Shown here one piece after another: positions 1 to 10,092 of a stretch of DNA of 43,116 nucleotides (its first letter is position 1; each line of letters starts with the position of its first letter). The notes beneath the pieces were generated by a model, which was given only the letters and a program-made list of their open reading frames with translations, had not been told where the DNA came from and ran no database searches. Source of the stretch: Candidatus Endobugula sertula (GTDB lineage: Bacteria > Pseudomonadota > Gammaproteobacteria > Pseudomonadales > Cellvibrionaceae); assembly GCA_001723645.1 (NCBI GenBank), contig MDLC01000028.1:1-43116 (forward strand). The letters are read 5' to 3'. A program made the position numbers and the translations under genes.

Positions 1-53
1 GAAAATAGATACCGGAATGAAGTGTCCTTTTTTATCGATTTTTGCCAGCATAA

Positions 54-272
54 TCAGTCTCCGTATTGCCACGCCAAGAAGCCAGAGTCAAATATTCCAC
101 TATTACTTTCCTGAGTAACTATGGTGAAGTTATTTGCAATATATTTGGCTAGGTCGGGGGGCATGCGTCCCTCAATTCAATTAGCCAAACCTTGCCCTGA
201 CAATCCAGCTGTAAGCTTTTCTACATAGTCCGCATCGGATAAAATAGCATTTATATAAGTGTTATTTATCAT
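54..272 (-). pseudogene. Broken lipase-like N-terminal module (copy 2), at window edge
   Basis: Reading leftward from an ATG at 272, which has an AAGGGG ribosome-binding site, the frame gives 31 residues starting MINNTYINAILSDADYV. It meets an in-frame TGA at 179-177, then continues open for 40 more codons (RMPPDLAKYIANNFTIVTQ...GIFDSGF) to a TGA at 56-54. A neighbouring frame then carries WRGNTETDYAGK, which looks like the natural continuation, so at least one nonsense change and one frameshift are present. The style (start, LAKYI-NNF-VVTQ, SGF, WRG) is what I recall from N-termini of lipase-like proteins exported by type I systems; this is memory, not a search. The start resembles copy 1 at 1207, indicating paralogy. 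It follows the 283-786 gene by 10 bases. No catalytic GxSxG or RTX repeats are visible before the edge. Confidence 0.5.
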
Positions 273-282
273 TTTATTCCCC

Positions 283-786
283 TTAATTTAAAACTGGTCG
301 GTTAATTTTTTTTGTACCAAGTTGAGAATCAATTTCCTCTAAATTTTCAGGCTGACAAACTCCAGAAAACAACATAGGACTACCAAATCCTAAAATATGA
401 GAAAGCCAACCACTACCTATTTCAATGCGATAATAATGATAGATAGGAGTTTTTTTATATGCTTCTACATAACTTATTTTTATCTTTTTAATAGGCAGTG
501 TACTTAACTCAATATTCTCTTGTTCTCTACCACCATACCAAATTGTAATACCTGATGTTTTTTCCGAGTCAATGATAATTGTTGCATTTTTTCTGCACAA
601 TTGTAAAAAATATATCCCTCCAACAACTTCATCCATTATTGGCAATATTAATATGACAAAAAACAACACTGTGATAATCGGTACTTTCCACCATTTATCT
701 GGCAACTTTTTTACTACCCATGCTACAAAGGCTAATACCAAAAAAAACCAAACACCAATTACTGTGAAAAAAATCAGTCCAGCCAT
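283..786 (-). CDS. Small membrane protein, possible partner or immunity protein of the lipase-like module
   Basis: This 167-residue protein has two N-terminal hydrophobic helices (about residues 4-25 and 33-55) followed by a polar domain of about 110 residues. I do not recognise the family. The start at 786 is supported by an AGGGGG ribosome-binding site seven bases upstream. It ends 10 bases before the broken lipase-like module at 272, and lies downstream of a second lipase-like module (1207-858). A small envelope protein directly upstream of each module resembles immunity/effector pairs, but that role is an inference from arrangement. It is intact, unlike its neighbours. It could equally be an accessory or chaperone protein of the exported lipase. 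Confidence 0.6.
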   Translation of the reverse strand: MAGLIFFTVIGVWFFLVLAFVAWVVKKLPDKWWKVPIITVLFFVILILPIMDEVVGGIYFLQLCRKNATIIIDSEKTSGITIWYGGREQENIELSTLPIKKIKISYVEAYKKTPIYHYYRIEIGSGWLSHILGFGSPMLFSGVCQPENLEEIDSQLGTKKINRPVLN

Positions 787-857
787 ACTATTTCCCCCTA
801 ATATATCAACGATTATTTTTATTAACTCTCATATCTTACAGAATATTAGTCTCCTTA

Positions 858-1207
858 CTATTGCAACAGAAATGACGCCGACAACGATAACTTTTTTGTC
901 TGCAACACTGAGGAACACCACTCATAAAATGGCTGAAAAATAGCCAACCAAAAACCCTGATAAAAATCCAGAACACCAAGTTCTGTGCCTCGATAGGCTA
1001 CGGTTAGTTTTTGCGTTATTTCATTTTTAAATAATGTTGCAGAAAATCCACTAACACTGTCTTCCTCATAGTGTATTACCGAATAATTTTTGACAAACTC
1101 ATTATATTGTGCTTCGCTAAAGCCTCTTTTATCTCTTCTTCATCTTGATTCCATTCAGCATAGGCAGCAGCCGATAATAGAGCATATTCGTAAATTTTAT
1201 TGATCAT
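858..1207 (-). pseudogene. Frameshifted lipase-like N-terminal module (copy 1)
   Basis: From an ATG at 1207 the frame encodes MINKIYEYALLSAAAYAEW, then runs out at a nearby stop. After a one-base shift around 1130-1150, a second frame continues as KRGFSEAQYNEFVKNY, SGFSATLF and VAYRGTE, ending at TAG 860-858. The SGFSATLF and RGTE blocks match the N-terminal part of type-I-exported lipase/esterase-like proteins as I remember them. After RGTE the similarity fades, and the catalytic GxSxG region and any C-terminal RTX repeats are missing. The ATG follows the stop of the lipoprotein gene by one base, so the two were translationally linked. Expression as a functional enzyme is unlikely. Confidence 0.55.
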
Positions 1208-1208
1208 T

Positions 1209-1868
1209 TTATTTTTCCTTAATAATATGAATGGTCGATTGAATTAGTTTAGCTGTAGCATAAGATGGAAATTTTTTTTCGATTGCATTACAACTTTTAG
1301 GTGAACTATGTCCCGGTTTTTTATTATATGAATAGGAAATATACTTGCTTATTATTTCTGAATTTAAATTATCTTTAATATATACTTCAGAGCGTCTGAA
1401 TTCAGAAATTCTATTGCCATAAAACCAAGCTTTAGAATTAGAGTCGTAGCTATATTGCGCCTCCGGCTTCTCTATTTTTTCTACAGCAATACAATAAGTT
1501 TTTTTAAAGCTAATATAAGGTTCTACAGCTTTATTGTTTATTGTTTTATCAATACGCACATGGCAATTATTATTCTCCCTCCTTTTTTTTAAAATCCGAT
1601 AACATCCGCTATTAGGAATAGCATATACTACCGAGTTACGTTTTTTTTCACTACAAAATTCAATAAATTGATAATCACTTTTAATGAGATCTTGCCAACA
1701 ATGATGGCAATCTGTATAAGCATCATAATACCCATCCGCCTCAACCGTTCTATGAATAGTTACTCCTGCATCTTTTTCACATAGTGCCTTTAGCCTTGCA
1801 AGCCCATCGTCTCCCTGATGACAACCCAAAACACTAACACAACATAATAGAATGAGGTTTTTTTTCAT
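1209..1868 (-). CDS. Predicted lipoprotein of unknown function
   Basis: The 219-residue product starts MKKNLILLCCVSVLGC: a lysine-rich n-region, a short hydrophobic core and a lipobox (VLGC) with the lipidated cysteine at residue 16. It is therefore predicted to be an envelope lipoprotein cut by signal peptidase II. The mature part is polar, rich in Lys, Tyr and Cys, and I do not recognise its family. The AGGAAG ribosome-binding site supports the start at 1868. It sits 97 bases downstream of the membrane-fusion gene and touches the broken lipase-like module, whose ATG follows its stop by one base. Position suggests an immunity or secretion-accessory lipoprotein for that module; this is inference only. 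Confidence 0.65.
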   Translation of the reverse strand: MKKNLILLCCVSVLGCHQGDDGLARLKALCEKDAGVTIHRTVEADGYYDAYTDCHHCWQDLIKSDYQFIEFCSEKKRNSVVYAIPNSGCYRILKKRRENNNCHVRIDKTINNKAVEPYISFKKTYCIAVEKIEKPEAQYSYDSNSKAWFYGNRISEFRRSEVYIKDNLNSEIISKYISYSYNKKPGHSSPKSCNAIEKKFPSYATAKLIQSTIHIIKEK

Positions 1869-1965
1869 TGTTCAACTTCCTAAAAATAGTGTTGGCTCAT
1901 CTGAACTGAATAAAATACTCCATCTTTTTTTAACGTTTTAATTCACTACACTGCCATTCACAATT

Positions 1966-3381
1966 CTACCGCTCTCTTAGCCCCTCTTTCGCATAACGCA
2001 ATAAAGGCGCCAGGAAAAACTCTATAATTTTACGTCGACCTGTTTGTATTTCTGCTGTGACTGCCATCCCTGGAATTAACTTCACTGGTTTACCTTCTAC
2101 CCGTAAAGTGTTTTGCTTCATCAGTAAATGCATACTGTAAATTAAGCCTCTCTGCTCATCCAATATAGCGTCGTCAGAAACATTGGTGATTTCGCCATCA
2201 ATAATCCCGTATTTAGTAAAGGGGAATGTATGGATTTTTATTTCTGCTGCCATGCCTTCATGAATAAAACCAATATCTTTGTTTGCTAAAAACACTTCAA
2301 CTTCTAGTTTTTCAGCGGCTGGTACCACTAACATTAATTCTTGTGCTTCGGTGACGACACCACCAATTGTATTAACGGTCAGTTCTTGTACTTGGCCCGA
2401 TACGGGGGAATATAGAATTTGCTTCGCATTAAGGGCTCTCGCCTTAGCTAACTCTTCCGCTAAGGTGGCTATTTGTCTTCGTATGTCGTTCAAACGTGTG
2501 AGTGTTTGTGTATAAGTCTGAGCTTCAAGATTTTTTATTTTCTGTACCATTTCTGACGCTGATGCCTGTGATTGTTTTAAGCGTTGTTGCTCTATGGCAA
2601 AATCTTGCGTCATTTCAATTCGCTCTTGTTCAAGCGCCATAAAGTCAGTTTCTGAGGCAAAGTTCTTCTTCAGTAATCCCTGCATTTTTTCTGTGCGCTT
2701 GTTGATTAGTGGCAATGTTTGCTGTAGTTTTTTAATTTCTTCCCTGGATGCAGCTTGTTCCGCTAAAGTCCGCTGCAACATATTTTCCAATATTTTTTTC
2801 TGGGTTGTATATTCCTGCCATTGTTGCCACAATAAGTGCTTGTGTAATAAGACATCATTTTTATCTGCAGCTATTGTTATGGGCAGTGTCATCTCAGCAA
2901 AAGTGGTGACTTTTGCCGCTTGTTGTTGCTGTGCTTCTAATAACTGCAATAAACCTTGATTAACCGATAACTGGAGTTGAGCGCTATAGTGTTCGCCTGT
3001 AATACGCTGCTTATCTGCATTGGTTAGTGTGCGGTCTAATTCTATTAGCGCCTGTCCCTTACTCACGTATTCACCTTCTCTCACTAGAATTTCTTTGACG
3101 ACAGCTTTTTCCAATGGTTGAATCCGTTTAACACGGGAACTGGGGATAATTTTACCTTCTGCGGATGCCACAATATTGACGGTCCCCAAACATGCCCATA
3201 AAATAAGGCAAATAAATAGGAGTATTAAGCTGCGGCCTAACCATTTGGCGATAGGATTTTGTGGTGACTCTTGAATTTCTAAAGCAGCAGGTAGAAATGC
3301 CGCTAACTCACGTGTTTTACCACTCTCTCCTAATTTATCGCGATGATTCCATGCATCTTTTAAGACACTCAAGATACTCAC
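1966..3381 (-). CDS. Type I secretion membrane-fusion (adaptor) protein, HlyD family
   Basis: This is the periplasmic adaptor linking the inner-membrane ABC exporter to a TolC-type outer-membrane channel. The 471 residues match the HlyD family length. A cytoplasmic N-terminus precedes one membrane helix (about 49-69). Next come the first half of a lipoyl/barrel-sandwich domain (VKEILVREGEYVSKGQ), a long coiled-coil hairpin (about 125-320) and the second barrel half with the HlyD C-terminal beta region (SPVSGQVQEL, then VFLANKDIGFI and MAAEIKIHTFPFTKYG). The start is a GTG at 3381 overlapping the exporter stop by four bases (GTGA), which points to translational coupling. No TolC gene is in the window. 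Confidence 0.93.
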   Translation of the reverse strand: MSILSVLKDAWNHRDKLGESGKTRELAAFLPAALEIQESPQNPIAKWLGRSLILLFICLILWACLGTVNIVASAEGKIIPSSRVKRIQPLEKAVVKEILVREGEYVSKGQALIELDRTLTNADKQRITGEHYSAQLQLSVNQGLLQLLEAQQQQAAKVTTFAEMTLPITIAADKNDVLLHKHLLWQQWQEYTTQKKILENMLQRTLAEQAASREEIKKLQQTLPLINKRTEKMQGLLKKNFASETDFMALEQERIEMTQDFAIEQQRLKQSQASASEMVQKIKNLEAQTYTQTLTRLNDIRRQIATLAEELAKARALNAKQILYSPVSGQVQELTVNTIGGVVTEAQELMLVVPAAEKLEVEVFLANKDIGFIHEGMAAEIKIHTFPFTKYGIIDGEITNVSDDAILDEQRGLIYSMHLLMKQNTLRVEGKPVKLIPGMAVTAEIQTGRRKIIEFFLAPLLRYAKEGLRER

Positions 3382-5612
3382 TCAAATTCACCTTTATTTT
3401 CTATGGTGTTATGAGTAGCTGGAGCTGAAATCCCCTGCTGACTATTCGGCATATTGTGTAAATTGGGTACATGGGTTTGATAACTATGTAACTTGGCATA
3501 ATAGCCATTGGCATTAATCAGTTGATCATGATGACCCTCTTCCACAATACGTCCTTTATCCATCACAATAATTCGATCACAGTGGCGGACGGTACTTAAA
3601 CGGTGTGCAATAATAAACACGGTGTGGTTATGACATATTGTTGCCATATTATCTTGAATTAAACGTTCTGATTCATAATCCAGGGCGCTGGTTGCTTCAT
3701 CAAAAATAAGGATGCGTGGATTATGAATGAGTGCTCTGGCAATGGCTAAACGCTGACGTTGTCCTCCTGACAGGTTACTTCCCTGCTCTCCCACTAAATT
3801 ATCATAGCCCTCAGGCAAATCGACAATAAAGTCATGTGCACCTGACATTTTGGCAGCAGCAATAACATGTTCCATGGACGTAGATGGATCTACTAGGGCA
3901 ATATTCTCACGAATACTGCGGCTAAATAAAAAGTTTTCCTGTAATACCACGCCTATCTGTTTTCGTAGCCAAACGGTATCGACCGTTGACAAATCAATAC
4001 CATCAACCAATATCCTTCCAGACTCTGGTGAGTATAAACGTTGAACGAGTTTAGTAATGGTACTTTTACCAGAACCAGAACGTCCTACAATCCCAACCAC
4101 TTCTCCGGGCTTTATAGCTAAACTGATGGAATCCAGAATAACAGGGCCATCAGGACGGTAACGAAAACGTAAATTGTCTAATGTAACGGCACCTTGTAAG
4201 CTTGGTAAACGTGAACGATTAGGGTTAAAACCGGGCTCACGCGGCGCATTCAAAACATCACCTAAACGCTCAATTGAAATTCCCGCTTGTTGGAAGTCCT
4301 GCCATAATTGCACCAGTTTTAATATCGGGCCACTCACTCTTCCTGCCAACATATTAAATGCTACCAATTGACCAACCGTCATACCGCCATCAATGACTAA
4401 ATGGGCGCCATACCAAATAATGCCTAATGTCATCAGTTTATTGATAAAACCCGCTATTTGGTTAGCAATATTGTTGAGGTTCTGGCTTTTGAAAGATGCG
4501 TGTACATAATGGGAAAGATGATCTTCCAGCTTGCGGCGCATTTGCGGTTCAACGGCCATTGATTTAACAGTACCTATTCCCGTAATAGATTCCGTTAAAA
4601 ATGCTGTATTCGCCGCACCATGTTTAAACTTTTCATCTAAACGATAGCGCAGTATTGGAGTAATGATAATAGATAAAATAATATAGAAAGGAATGGTTGC
4701 TAATACTACCCAGGTTAATGAGGCGCTGTAATACCACATAACGCCTAAAAAAATAAAAACAAAAAAGAGATCGATAAGCAGTGTTAAGGCCGTCCCTGTA
4801 ATAAAATGACGAATCGTATCCAGTTCGCGTACACGAGCCACATTTTGCCCTACTTGACGGGATTCAAAATACGATAGTGGTAAAGCCATCAAATGGTGAT
4901 ATAGGCGAGAACCCAGCTCTACATCTACCCGATTGGTCGTATGGCTGAACGTATAATTTCGAATTCCACCAAGAAAAGCATCAAAAGTAACGATAATGAA
5001 AAATCCGACGGCTAACACGTCCAGTGTGGTAAAACCCCGATGGACCAACACTTTATCCATCACTACCTGAAAAAATAAAGGGGTGACCAATGCAAATATT
5101 TGCAGAAAAAATGAAACAACGAGAATTTCAAAAAAAATTTTTCGATACTTGACCAGGGATGGAATAAACCATGAGATATCAAATTTTTGTTGTAGACGTT
5201 GGCCAAAGCCTTGCCTACGTGTTAGGGCAATAATGTCTCCTGACCAACGTTGTTGGAAGGATTCAAGAGATAGAAGTTGAGGCCCTGGCTCATGAGGTTC
5301 TTGAATTAAAACGGAGATGTCTGGTTTAGCATCAGGAGCGGTTACATCCGGTTGTTTCTCCTGCAAGCACGCAATAATAAAGTAGCGACCGTCCTTAGAC
5401 TTGGCAATAGCAGGAAGCATTCCTTTATCCAGCTCAGAGATATCAGGTGATAACCGTTTAGCTTTTAACGTCAGTGCTTTAGCGGCCAGTAATAACTCAG
5501 TATCACCAAACACTTGGCCTGGGGCAGCAAATTGATGAGCCAATGGATCAGGCTCAGCGGGTAATTGATGAAACCTCGCTATAGTAACTAACGAATACAG
5601 TCCTGTGTCCAT
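3378..5612 (-). CDS. Type I secretion ABC exporter, HlyB/RtxB-like
   Basis: This inner-membrane ATP-driven exporter belongs to one-step protein secretion. The 744 residues contain an N-terminal C39-peptidase-like domain (about 1-130), a six-helix ABC transmembrane domain (about 155-440) and an ATPase domain. Walker A is GRSGSGKST (510-518), the signature LSGGQ (614-618), Walker B ILIFDE (634-639) and the switch His is 670. The position of the catalytic Cys in true C39 peptidases is not Cys (GLYSLVTIARFH), as in HlyB, so it should bind rather than cleave its substrate. Such exporters handle RTX-type proteins with C-terminal signals. It is followed by the adaptor gene with a four-base overlap. 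The likely substrates, downstream lipase-like modules, are broken within this window. Confidence 0.93.
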   Translation of the reverse strand: MDTGLYSLVTIARFHQLPAEPDPLAHQFAAPGQVFGDTELLLAAKALTLKAKRLSPDISELDKGMLPAIAKSKDGRYFIIACLQEKQPDVTAPDAKPDISVLIQEPHEPGPQLLSLESFQQRWSGDIIALTRRQGFGQRLQQKFDISWFIPSLVKYRKIFFEILVVSFFLQIFALVTPLFFQVVMDKVLVHRGFTTLDVLAVGFFIIVTFDAFLGGIRNYTFSHTTNRVDVELGSRLYHHLMALPLSYFESRQVGQNVARVRELDTIRHFITGTALTLLIDLFFVFIFLGVMWYYSASLTWVVLATIPFYIILSIIITPILRYRLDEKFKHGAANTAFLTESITGIGTVKSMAVEPQMRRKLEDHLSHYVHASFKSQNLNNIANQIAGFINKLMTLGIIWYGAHLVIDGGMTVGQLVAFNMLAGRVSGPILKLVQLWQDFQQAGISIERLGDVLNAPREPGFNPNRSRLPSLQGAVTLDNLRFRYRPDGPVILDSISLAIKPGEVVGIVGRSGSGKSTITKLVQRLYSPESGRILVDGIDLSTVDTVWLRKQIGVVLQENFLFSRSIRENIALVDPSTSMEHVIAAAKMSGAHDFIVDLPEGYDNLVGEQGSNLSGGQRQRLAIARALIHNPRILIFDEATSALDYESERLIQDNMATICHNHTVFIIAHRLSTVRHCDRIIVMDKGRIVEEGHHDQLINANGYYAKLHSYQTHVPNLHNMPNSQQGISAPATHNTIENKGEFE

Positions 5613-5934
5613 GTATTAAACATCCAGTCTATTACCATCTCCTTTTTACCTGTCTATGCTGGCTTAGGCCCTGATCTATTGCAAAAGGGAAATTTATATT
5701 ATTAATCTAAAATATTTAATTCGGCGCCATAGTAGCCGATATTTAATAAACGTTCAAGTTTGAGTCTTTTCCAATATCCAACGAGTCTCGCTTCGTCCAT
5801 CATGGCAGGATGGACATGATATACTGCTAGGACCAATCCTGATTCTAAGTACCCAATATTTGGTCACTGTATAGGTATTTATTTTGATGGATGATACACT
5901 ATGCTGCGTGGATATCAGCGGATGCTGGTGACAT
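5613..5934. other. Gene-free stretch between exporter and tRNA-Arg, with a hairpin
   Basis: No convincing open frame is seen. A perfect inverted repeat of seven bases (GTCCATC, 5795-5801; GATGGAC, 5809-5815) with a seven-base loop lies in the middle. It lacks a T-run, so it is not a clear terminator. The AT-rich part near 5690-5720 may hold the exporter promoter, but I cannot fix its boxes. Confidence 0.4.
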
Positions 5935-6011
5935 GTCCCCGTGGCACAACTGGATAGCGCGACAGCCTCCTAAGCTGTAGGTTACAGGTTCGATTCCTGT
6001 CGGGGACGCCA
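5935..6011 (+). tRNA. tRNA-Arg, anticodon CCU
   Basis: The cloverleaf is complete. Acceptor GTCCCCG (5935-5941) pairs with CGGGGAC (6001-6007), then come discriminator G and an encoded CCA (6009-6011). The anticodon stem is ACAGC/GCTGT around loop CTCCTAA, giving anticodon CCT at 5969-5971, which reads AGG. The T-arm contains GGTTCGATTCC. The CCU anticodon marks one of the minor arginine tRNAs. Confidence 0.96.
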
Positions 6012-6138
6012 CACTTTACCTTAAACCATTCACCAATAGACTGCCACGTTAAAAGTGACTTAAAAAAACCACTCAGTTTCAATAGTACGCCAAGTAGACT
6101 ATGGTTAAGCAGAACGTTAAAGCCAATTAAGGTGTCGC

Positions 6139-6813
<675 letters not shown>

Positions 6814-6961
6814 TCAGTGTGATAGCTTTATGTTCTGCAGCCAACCGCTCTACGATAATCTTACACCCAAATAATAAATATCCAAGCGTAAATAACCGTC
6901 TACAATACCATTTGAGAATAGGGCTCTCAACTAAAACCACAACAATGGGCATTGATCATTG

Positions 6962-7798
6962 TCATATTGAGTCCTTAACCGCCCGTTTAGCAAGCTCCCA
7001 TCGCACTTCTAGGGCTGCTTTCGGCTCCTCTGCAAATACAAAATGTTCCGCTTGCGCTTGCTTCTCCATACATCGAAAACGCTGTTCAAATTTAGTATTG
7101 GCTCTACGCAAAGCCATTTCCGGGTTTATTTTCAAGTGTCTGGCCAGATTCACCACGGTAAATAAGACATCACCTAATTCATCTTCTATAGCACTTCGGT
7201 TGTTAGACAACTGTGCTTCCTTAAGCTCAGCAAGTTCCTCTGCCAGTTTGTCATAAACACCCTCACTAGACTCCCAGTCAAAACCAATGGATGAAGCACG
7301 CTTTTGCAGTTTGGCAGCACGCACAACTGCTGGCAATACCTTGGGAATATCATCCAATACACTATGGTGGCCTTTCTGTATTCTTTCAGTTTGCTTGATA
7401 TTTTCCCAAGAGGCTTTTACTGACTCCTGATTAGTATCCTCATTTTTTTTATGGTTTATACGACTTTCCAGAACCCCATTGGGGAAAACATGCGGGTGTC
7501 GGCGAAGCAGTTTGGCAGTAATCTCTGACGTAATATCAGCAAAGTTAAACGCTCCTTCCTCACTGCCAAGTTGACTGTAAAACACAACCTGAAATAATAA
7601 GTCCCCCAGTTCTTCTTTAAGCTGTTGGCGATCTCCTTGTTCTATAGCATCTACCACTTCATAGGCTTCTTCCAGTGTGGATGGCGCTATGGACTGGTAG
7701 TCTTGCGCTAAGTCCCAAGGACAACCATACTCCGGTTCACGCAAATGGGACATTAACTGAAGTAGATCAGCAATACTGTAATATGGTTCTTGCTTCAT
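6962..7798 (-). CDS. mazG: Nucleoside triphosphate pyrophosphohydrolase MazG
   Basis: It hydrolyses NTPs and dNTPs to the monophosphates plus pyrophosphate, acting as a housecleaning enzyme that also lowers (p)ppGpp levels in E. coli. The 278 residues carry two MazG folds: the N-terminal one with CPWDLAQDYQS, TLEEAYEVVDAI and LKEELGDLLFQVVFYS, and the C-terminal one with LAEELAELKEAQ and EDELGDVLFTVVNLAR. The metal-binding EExxE and ExxD residues are present. It is 47 bases downstream of relA on the same strand, matching the conserved relA-mazG pairing. It is slightly longer than the E. coli protein. Confidence 0.96.
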   Translation of the reverse strand: MKQEPYYSIADLLQLMSHLREPEYGCPWDLAQDYQSIAPSTLEEAYEVVDAIEQGDRQQLKEELGDLLFQVVFYSQLGSEEGAFNFADITSEITAKLLRRHPHVFPNGVLESRINHKKNEDTNQESVKASWENIKQTERIQKGHHSVLDDIPKVLPAVVRAAKLQKRASSIGFDWESSEGVYDKLAEELAELKEAQLSNNRSAIEDELGDVLFTVVNLARHLKINPEMALRRANTKFEQRFRCMEKQAQAEHFVFAEEPKAALEVRWELAKRAVKDSI

Positions 7799-7845
7799 CG
7801 ATAAGTACTGGTCAGGTCAATAAGGGTAGCTACGGCTATTCGCCT

Positions 7846-10092
7846 CTAATGTTTGCGGCGAGCAGACGCCACATTGGGTAGCTGATTAAGTCGCGCCAGT
7901 ATCTGGCTCAACTGAGCAAAATCTCGAATATCCATGGTAATCATCATATATACTGTATTATCCCCCTTATTTGAAGAGGTTTGCATGGAAGTGATGTTAT
8001 TATGGGCACTATCAAGTACGCTGATGACATCACGTAGTAAGCCGATACGGTCATAAGCCTCGATATTAATATCGACTGTATAGGTCTGACGAGGCACTTC
8101 ACCCCAACTGACTTGGATAATACGCTCTGGCTCATCAGTCGCAAGTTGCAGCACATTGCGACAATCTTTACGGTGAATAGACACTCCCTTACCCAAAGTA
8201 ATATAACCATTAATTTCATCACCAGGCAAAGGATGACAACAGCGAGCAATATTGGTCAGCAAGTTACCAACACCTTCAATATACACGTCGTTACCCGCCG
8301 AAGACGAGGTATGGGTATCCGATACGTACAGCTGTACCTGCGACTCTTCTTCAATATTGGAGGCAACCAACTGCTGAACCGCTTTAAGTACCTGCGTAAG
8401 GCTTACATCACCAGAGCCCAAATGAGCATATAGATCATCCAGAGTTTTTTCTTTTAAGCTTGTCAGCAACTGTTCAAAATTAAGCTCACGAATAGCCAGC
8501 CGTTTTAGCTCGTTATCCAACAAAGCACGACCATCTGCAATATTCTGTTCTCGTGCCTGCTCGCCAAACCAATGCCGCACTTTTGCTCTAGCACGGGTGG
8601 TATTCAAATAGCCGAGGCTTTCAGTTAACCAATCACGACTAGGAACCGTTTGCTTGCCCGTCAAAATTTCAACCTGATCACCGGTGCTCAGTTGATGGTT
8701 CAACGGTACAATAGAACCGTTGACTTTAGCACCACGACAACAGTGACCTATTTCCGTATGGATACGATACGCAAAGTCTAACGGCGTTGAACGCGCTGGT
8801 AGGTCAACCACATGCCCACCGGGAGTGAACAAATATACCCTGTCCTGTTCAATACCAGAACCCAAATCATCCCTTAGACTGTCAACACCCAACTCTTCAT
8901 GCCAATCCAACACCTGGCGCAACCATTCAATCTTCTGCTCGTAGCTATTTTCACTGGAGTCCGCATCCGTTCCTTTATACCGCCAGTGGGAACACACACC
9001 GTACTCCGCTTCTTCATGCATCGAATGAGAGCGAATCTGTACTTCAATGACTTTACCTCCAGGTCCAGTCACTGCGGTATGCAGCGAGCGATAGCCATTT
9101 TCTTTAGGAGCTGCCACGTAATCATCAAACTCATGGGGAATATTACGCCATAGGGTATGTACAATGCCCAACACTTCATAGCAATCTTTGGTATTAGGTA
9201 CTAGAATGCGCAGAGCCCGAATATCGTAAACTTCGGAAAAACCGATGCGCTTACGCTGCATTTTTCTCCAGATACTATAAATATGCTTTGCTCGACCATG
9301 GACTTCGGCGTCAATACCACTTTTCCTAATCTGAGTATTCAGGTTAGAGACCACATTATCAATATAATCCTGTCGGTCGAGACGCTTTTCATCTAACAGT
9401 TTAGCAATAGATTTATATTCATCGGGCTTGAGATAACGAAAGCCCAGGTCTTCCAACTCCCACTTAATATGCCCAATCCCTAAACGGTGAGCCAATGGCG
9501 CATAAATATCGAAAACTTCTCGAGCCACTTTACGTTTACGTGCCTCACTTTCTTCTTTGACAGCCCGAATAGCGCAGGTTCGTTCAGCCAGCTTGATGAG
9601 GGCAACACGAACGTCATCAACCATTGATACCAACATTCTGCGTACATTCTCTATTTGCTCTGCAGACTGCTTACCAAACACCCGCTCCTCTGAGTCGTTA
9701 CGCAAGTGACTAATGGCAGCCATACCCAGAACACCTTCGACTAACCCGGCAACCACCTGACCAAATTGTTCACCAATATCCCTGAGAGAGATTTTATCTT
9801 CACGCACACTACGATAGACCACGGCCGCGACCAAAGCGTCCTGATCCAATTGTAATTCAGCAAGAATATCAGCCATTTCAAGGCCAGTAAGAGTGCTGCT
9901 GGAACGGTCAGACCAAAGATTTTTGGCATTAGACGTCTCCTCTTCAGCCAACTGGGCTACGGTTGCAGCACTGACTAAGCATGTCTGGGCAGACGGATCA
10001 ATCCCCGATGTATCAACCATCCTCTGAGCCCATTGGTTAAAATCCAACTCCCCATTAGAGGTCACTGGATAATCTTCTCTGACTTTTACCAT
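7846..10092 (-). CDS. relA: GTP pyrophosphokinase RelA, (p)ppGpp synthetase I
   Basis: A ribosome-associated stringent-response enzyme that transfers pyrophosphate from ATP to GDP/GTP when uncharged tRNA is sensed. The 748 residues show a degenerate HD hydrolase-like domain (about 50-200). The His-Asp pair of SpoT is absent (AAVVYRSVRED), which makes it RelA rather than the bifunctional Rel/SpoT. The synthetase domain (about 240-380) has VYDIRALRI and ENGYRSLHTAV. A TGS domain (about 410-470), a Cys/His region (ARCCHPLPGDEI...IHRKDCRN) and a C-terminal ACT domain (about 670-745) follow. It lies between cysM and mazG as in Pseudomonas, except that rlmD is missing in the gap upstream. Confidence 0.97.
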   Translation of the reverse strand: MVKVREDYPVTSNGELDFNQWAQRMVDTSGIDPSAQTCLVSAATVAQLAEEETSNAKNLWSDRSSSTLTGLEMADILAELQLDQDALVAAVVYRSVREDKISLRDIGEQFGQVVAGLVEGVLGMAAISHLRNDSEERVFGKQSAEQIENVRRMLVSMVDDVRVALIKLAERTCAIRAVKEESEARKRKVAREVFDIYAPLAHRLGIGHIKWELEDLGFRYLKPDEYKSIAKLLDEKRLDRQDYIDNVVSNLNTQIRKSGIDAEVHGRAKHIYSIWRKMQRKRIGFSEVYDIRALRILVPNTKDCYEVLGIVHTLWRNIPHEFDDYVAAPKENGYRSLHTAVTGPGGKVIEVQIRSHSMHEEAEYGVCSHWRYKGTDADSSENSYEQKIEWLRQVLDWHEELGVDSLRDDLGSGIEQDRVYLFTPGGHVVDLPARSTPLDFAYRIHTEIGHCCRGAKVNGSIVPLNHQLSTGDQVEILTGKQTVPSRDWLTESLGYLNTTRARAKVRHWFGEQAREQNIADGRALLDNELKRLAIRELNFEQLLTSLKEKTLDDLYAHLGSGDVSLTQVLKAVQQLVASNIEEESQVQLYVSDTHTSSSAGNDVYIEGVGNLLTNIARCCHPLPGDEINGYITLGKGVSIHRKDCRNVLQLATDEPERIIQVSWGEVPRQTYTVDINIEAYDRIGLLRDVISVLDSAHNNITSMQTSSNKGDNTVYMMITMDIRDFAQLSQILARLNQLPNVASARRKH

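Noticed and set aside
1-56. Possible new gene at the left edge (frame MLAKIDKKGHF...)
   Set aside because: Only 17 codons are visible before the edge, overlapping the broken lipase-like module; there is not enough to call a gene.
177-179. In-frame TGA in the lipase-like module as recoded selenocysteine
   Set aside because: No selenocysteine insertion hairpin is apparent and the module has further disruptions, so a nonsense change is simpler.
572-943. Plus-strand open frame of 123 codons
   Set aside because: It is opposite the membrane-protein gene and a broken lipase-like module, with no motif and no ribosome-binding site.
5795-5815. Hairpin as an attachment site next to tRNA-Arg
   Set aside because: It is not a copy of the tRNA end and no integrase or element boundary is visible, so it is left as a hairpin only.
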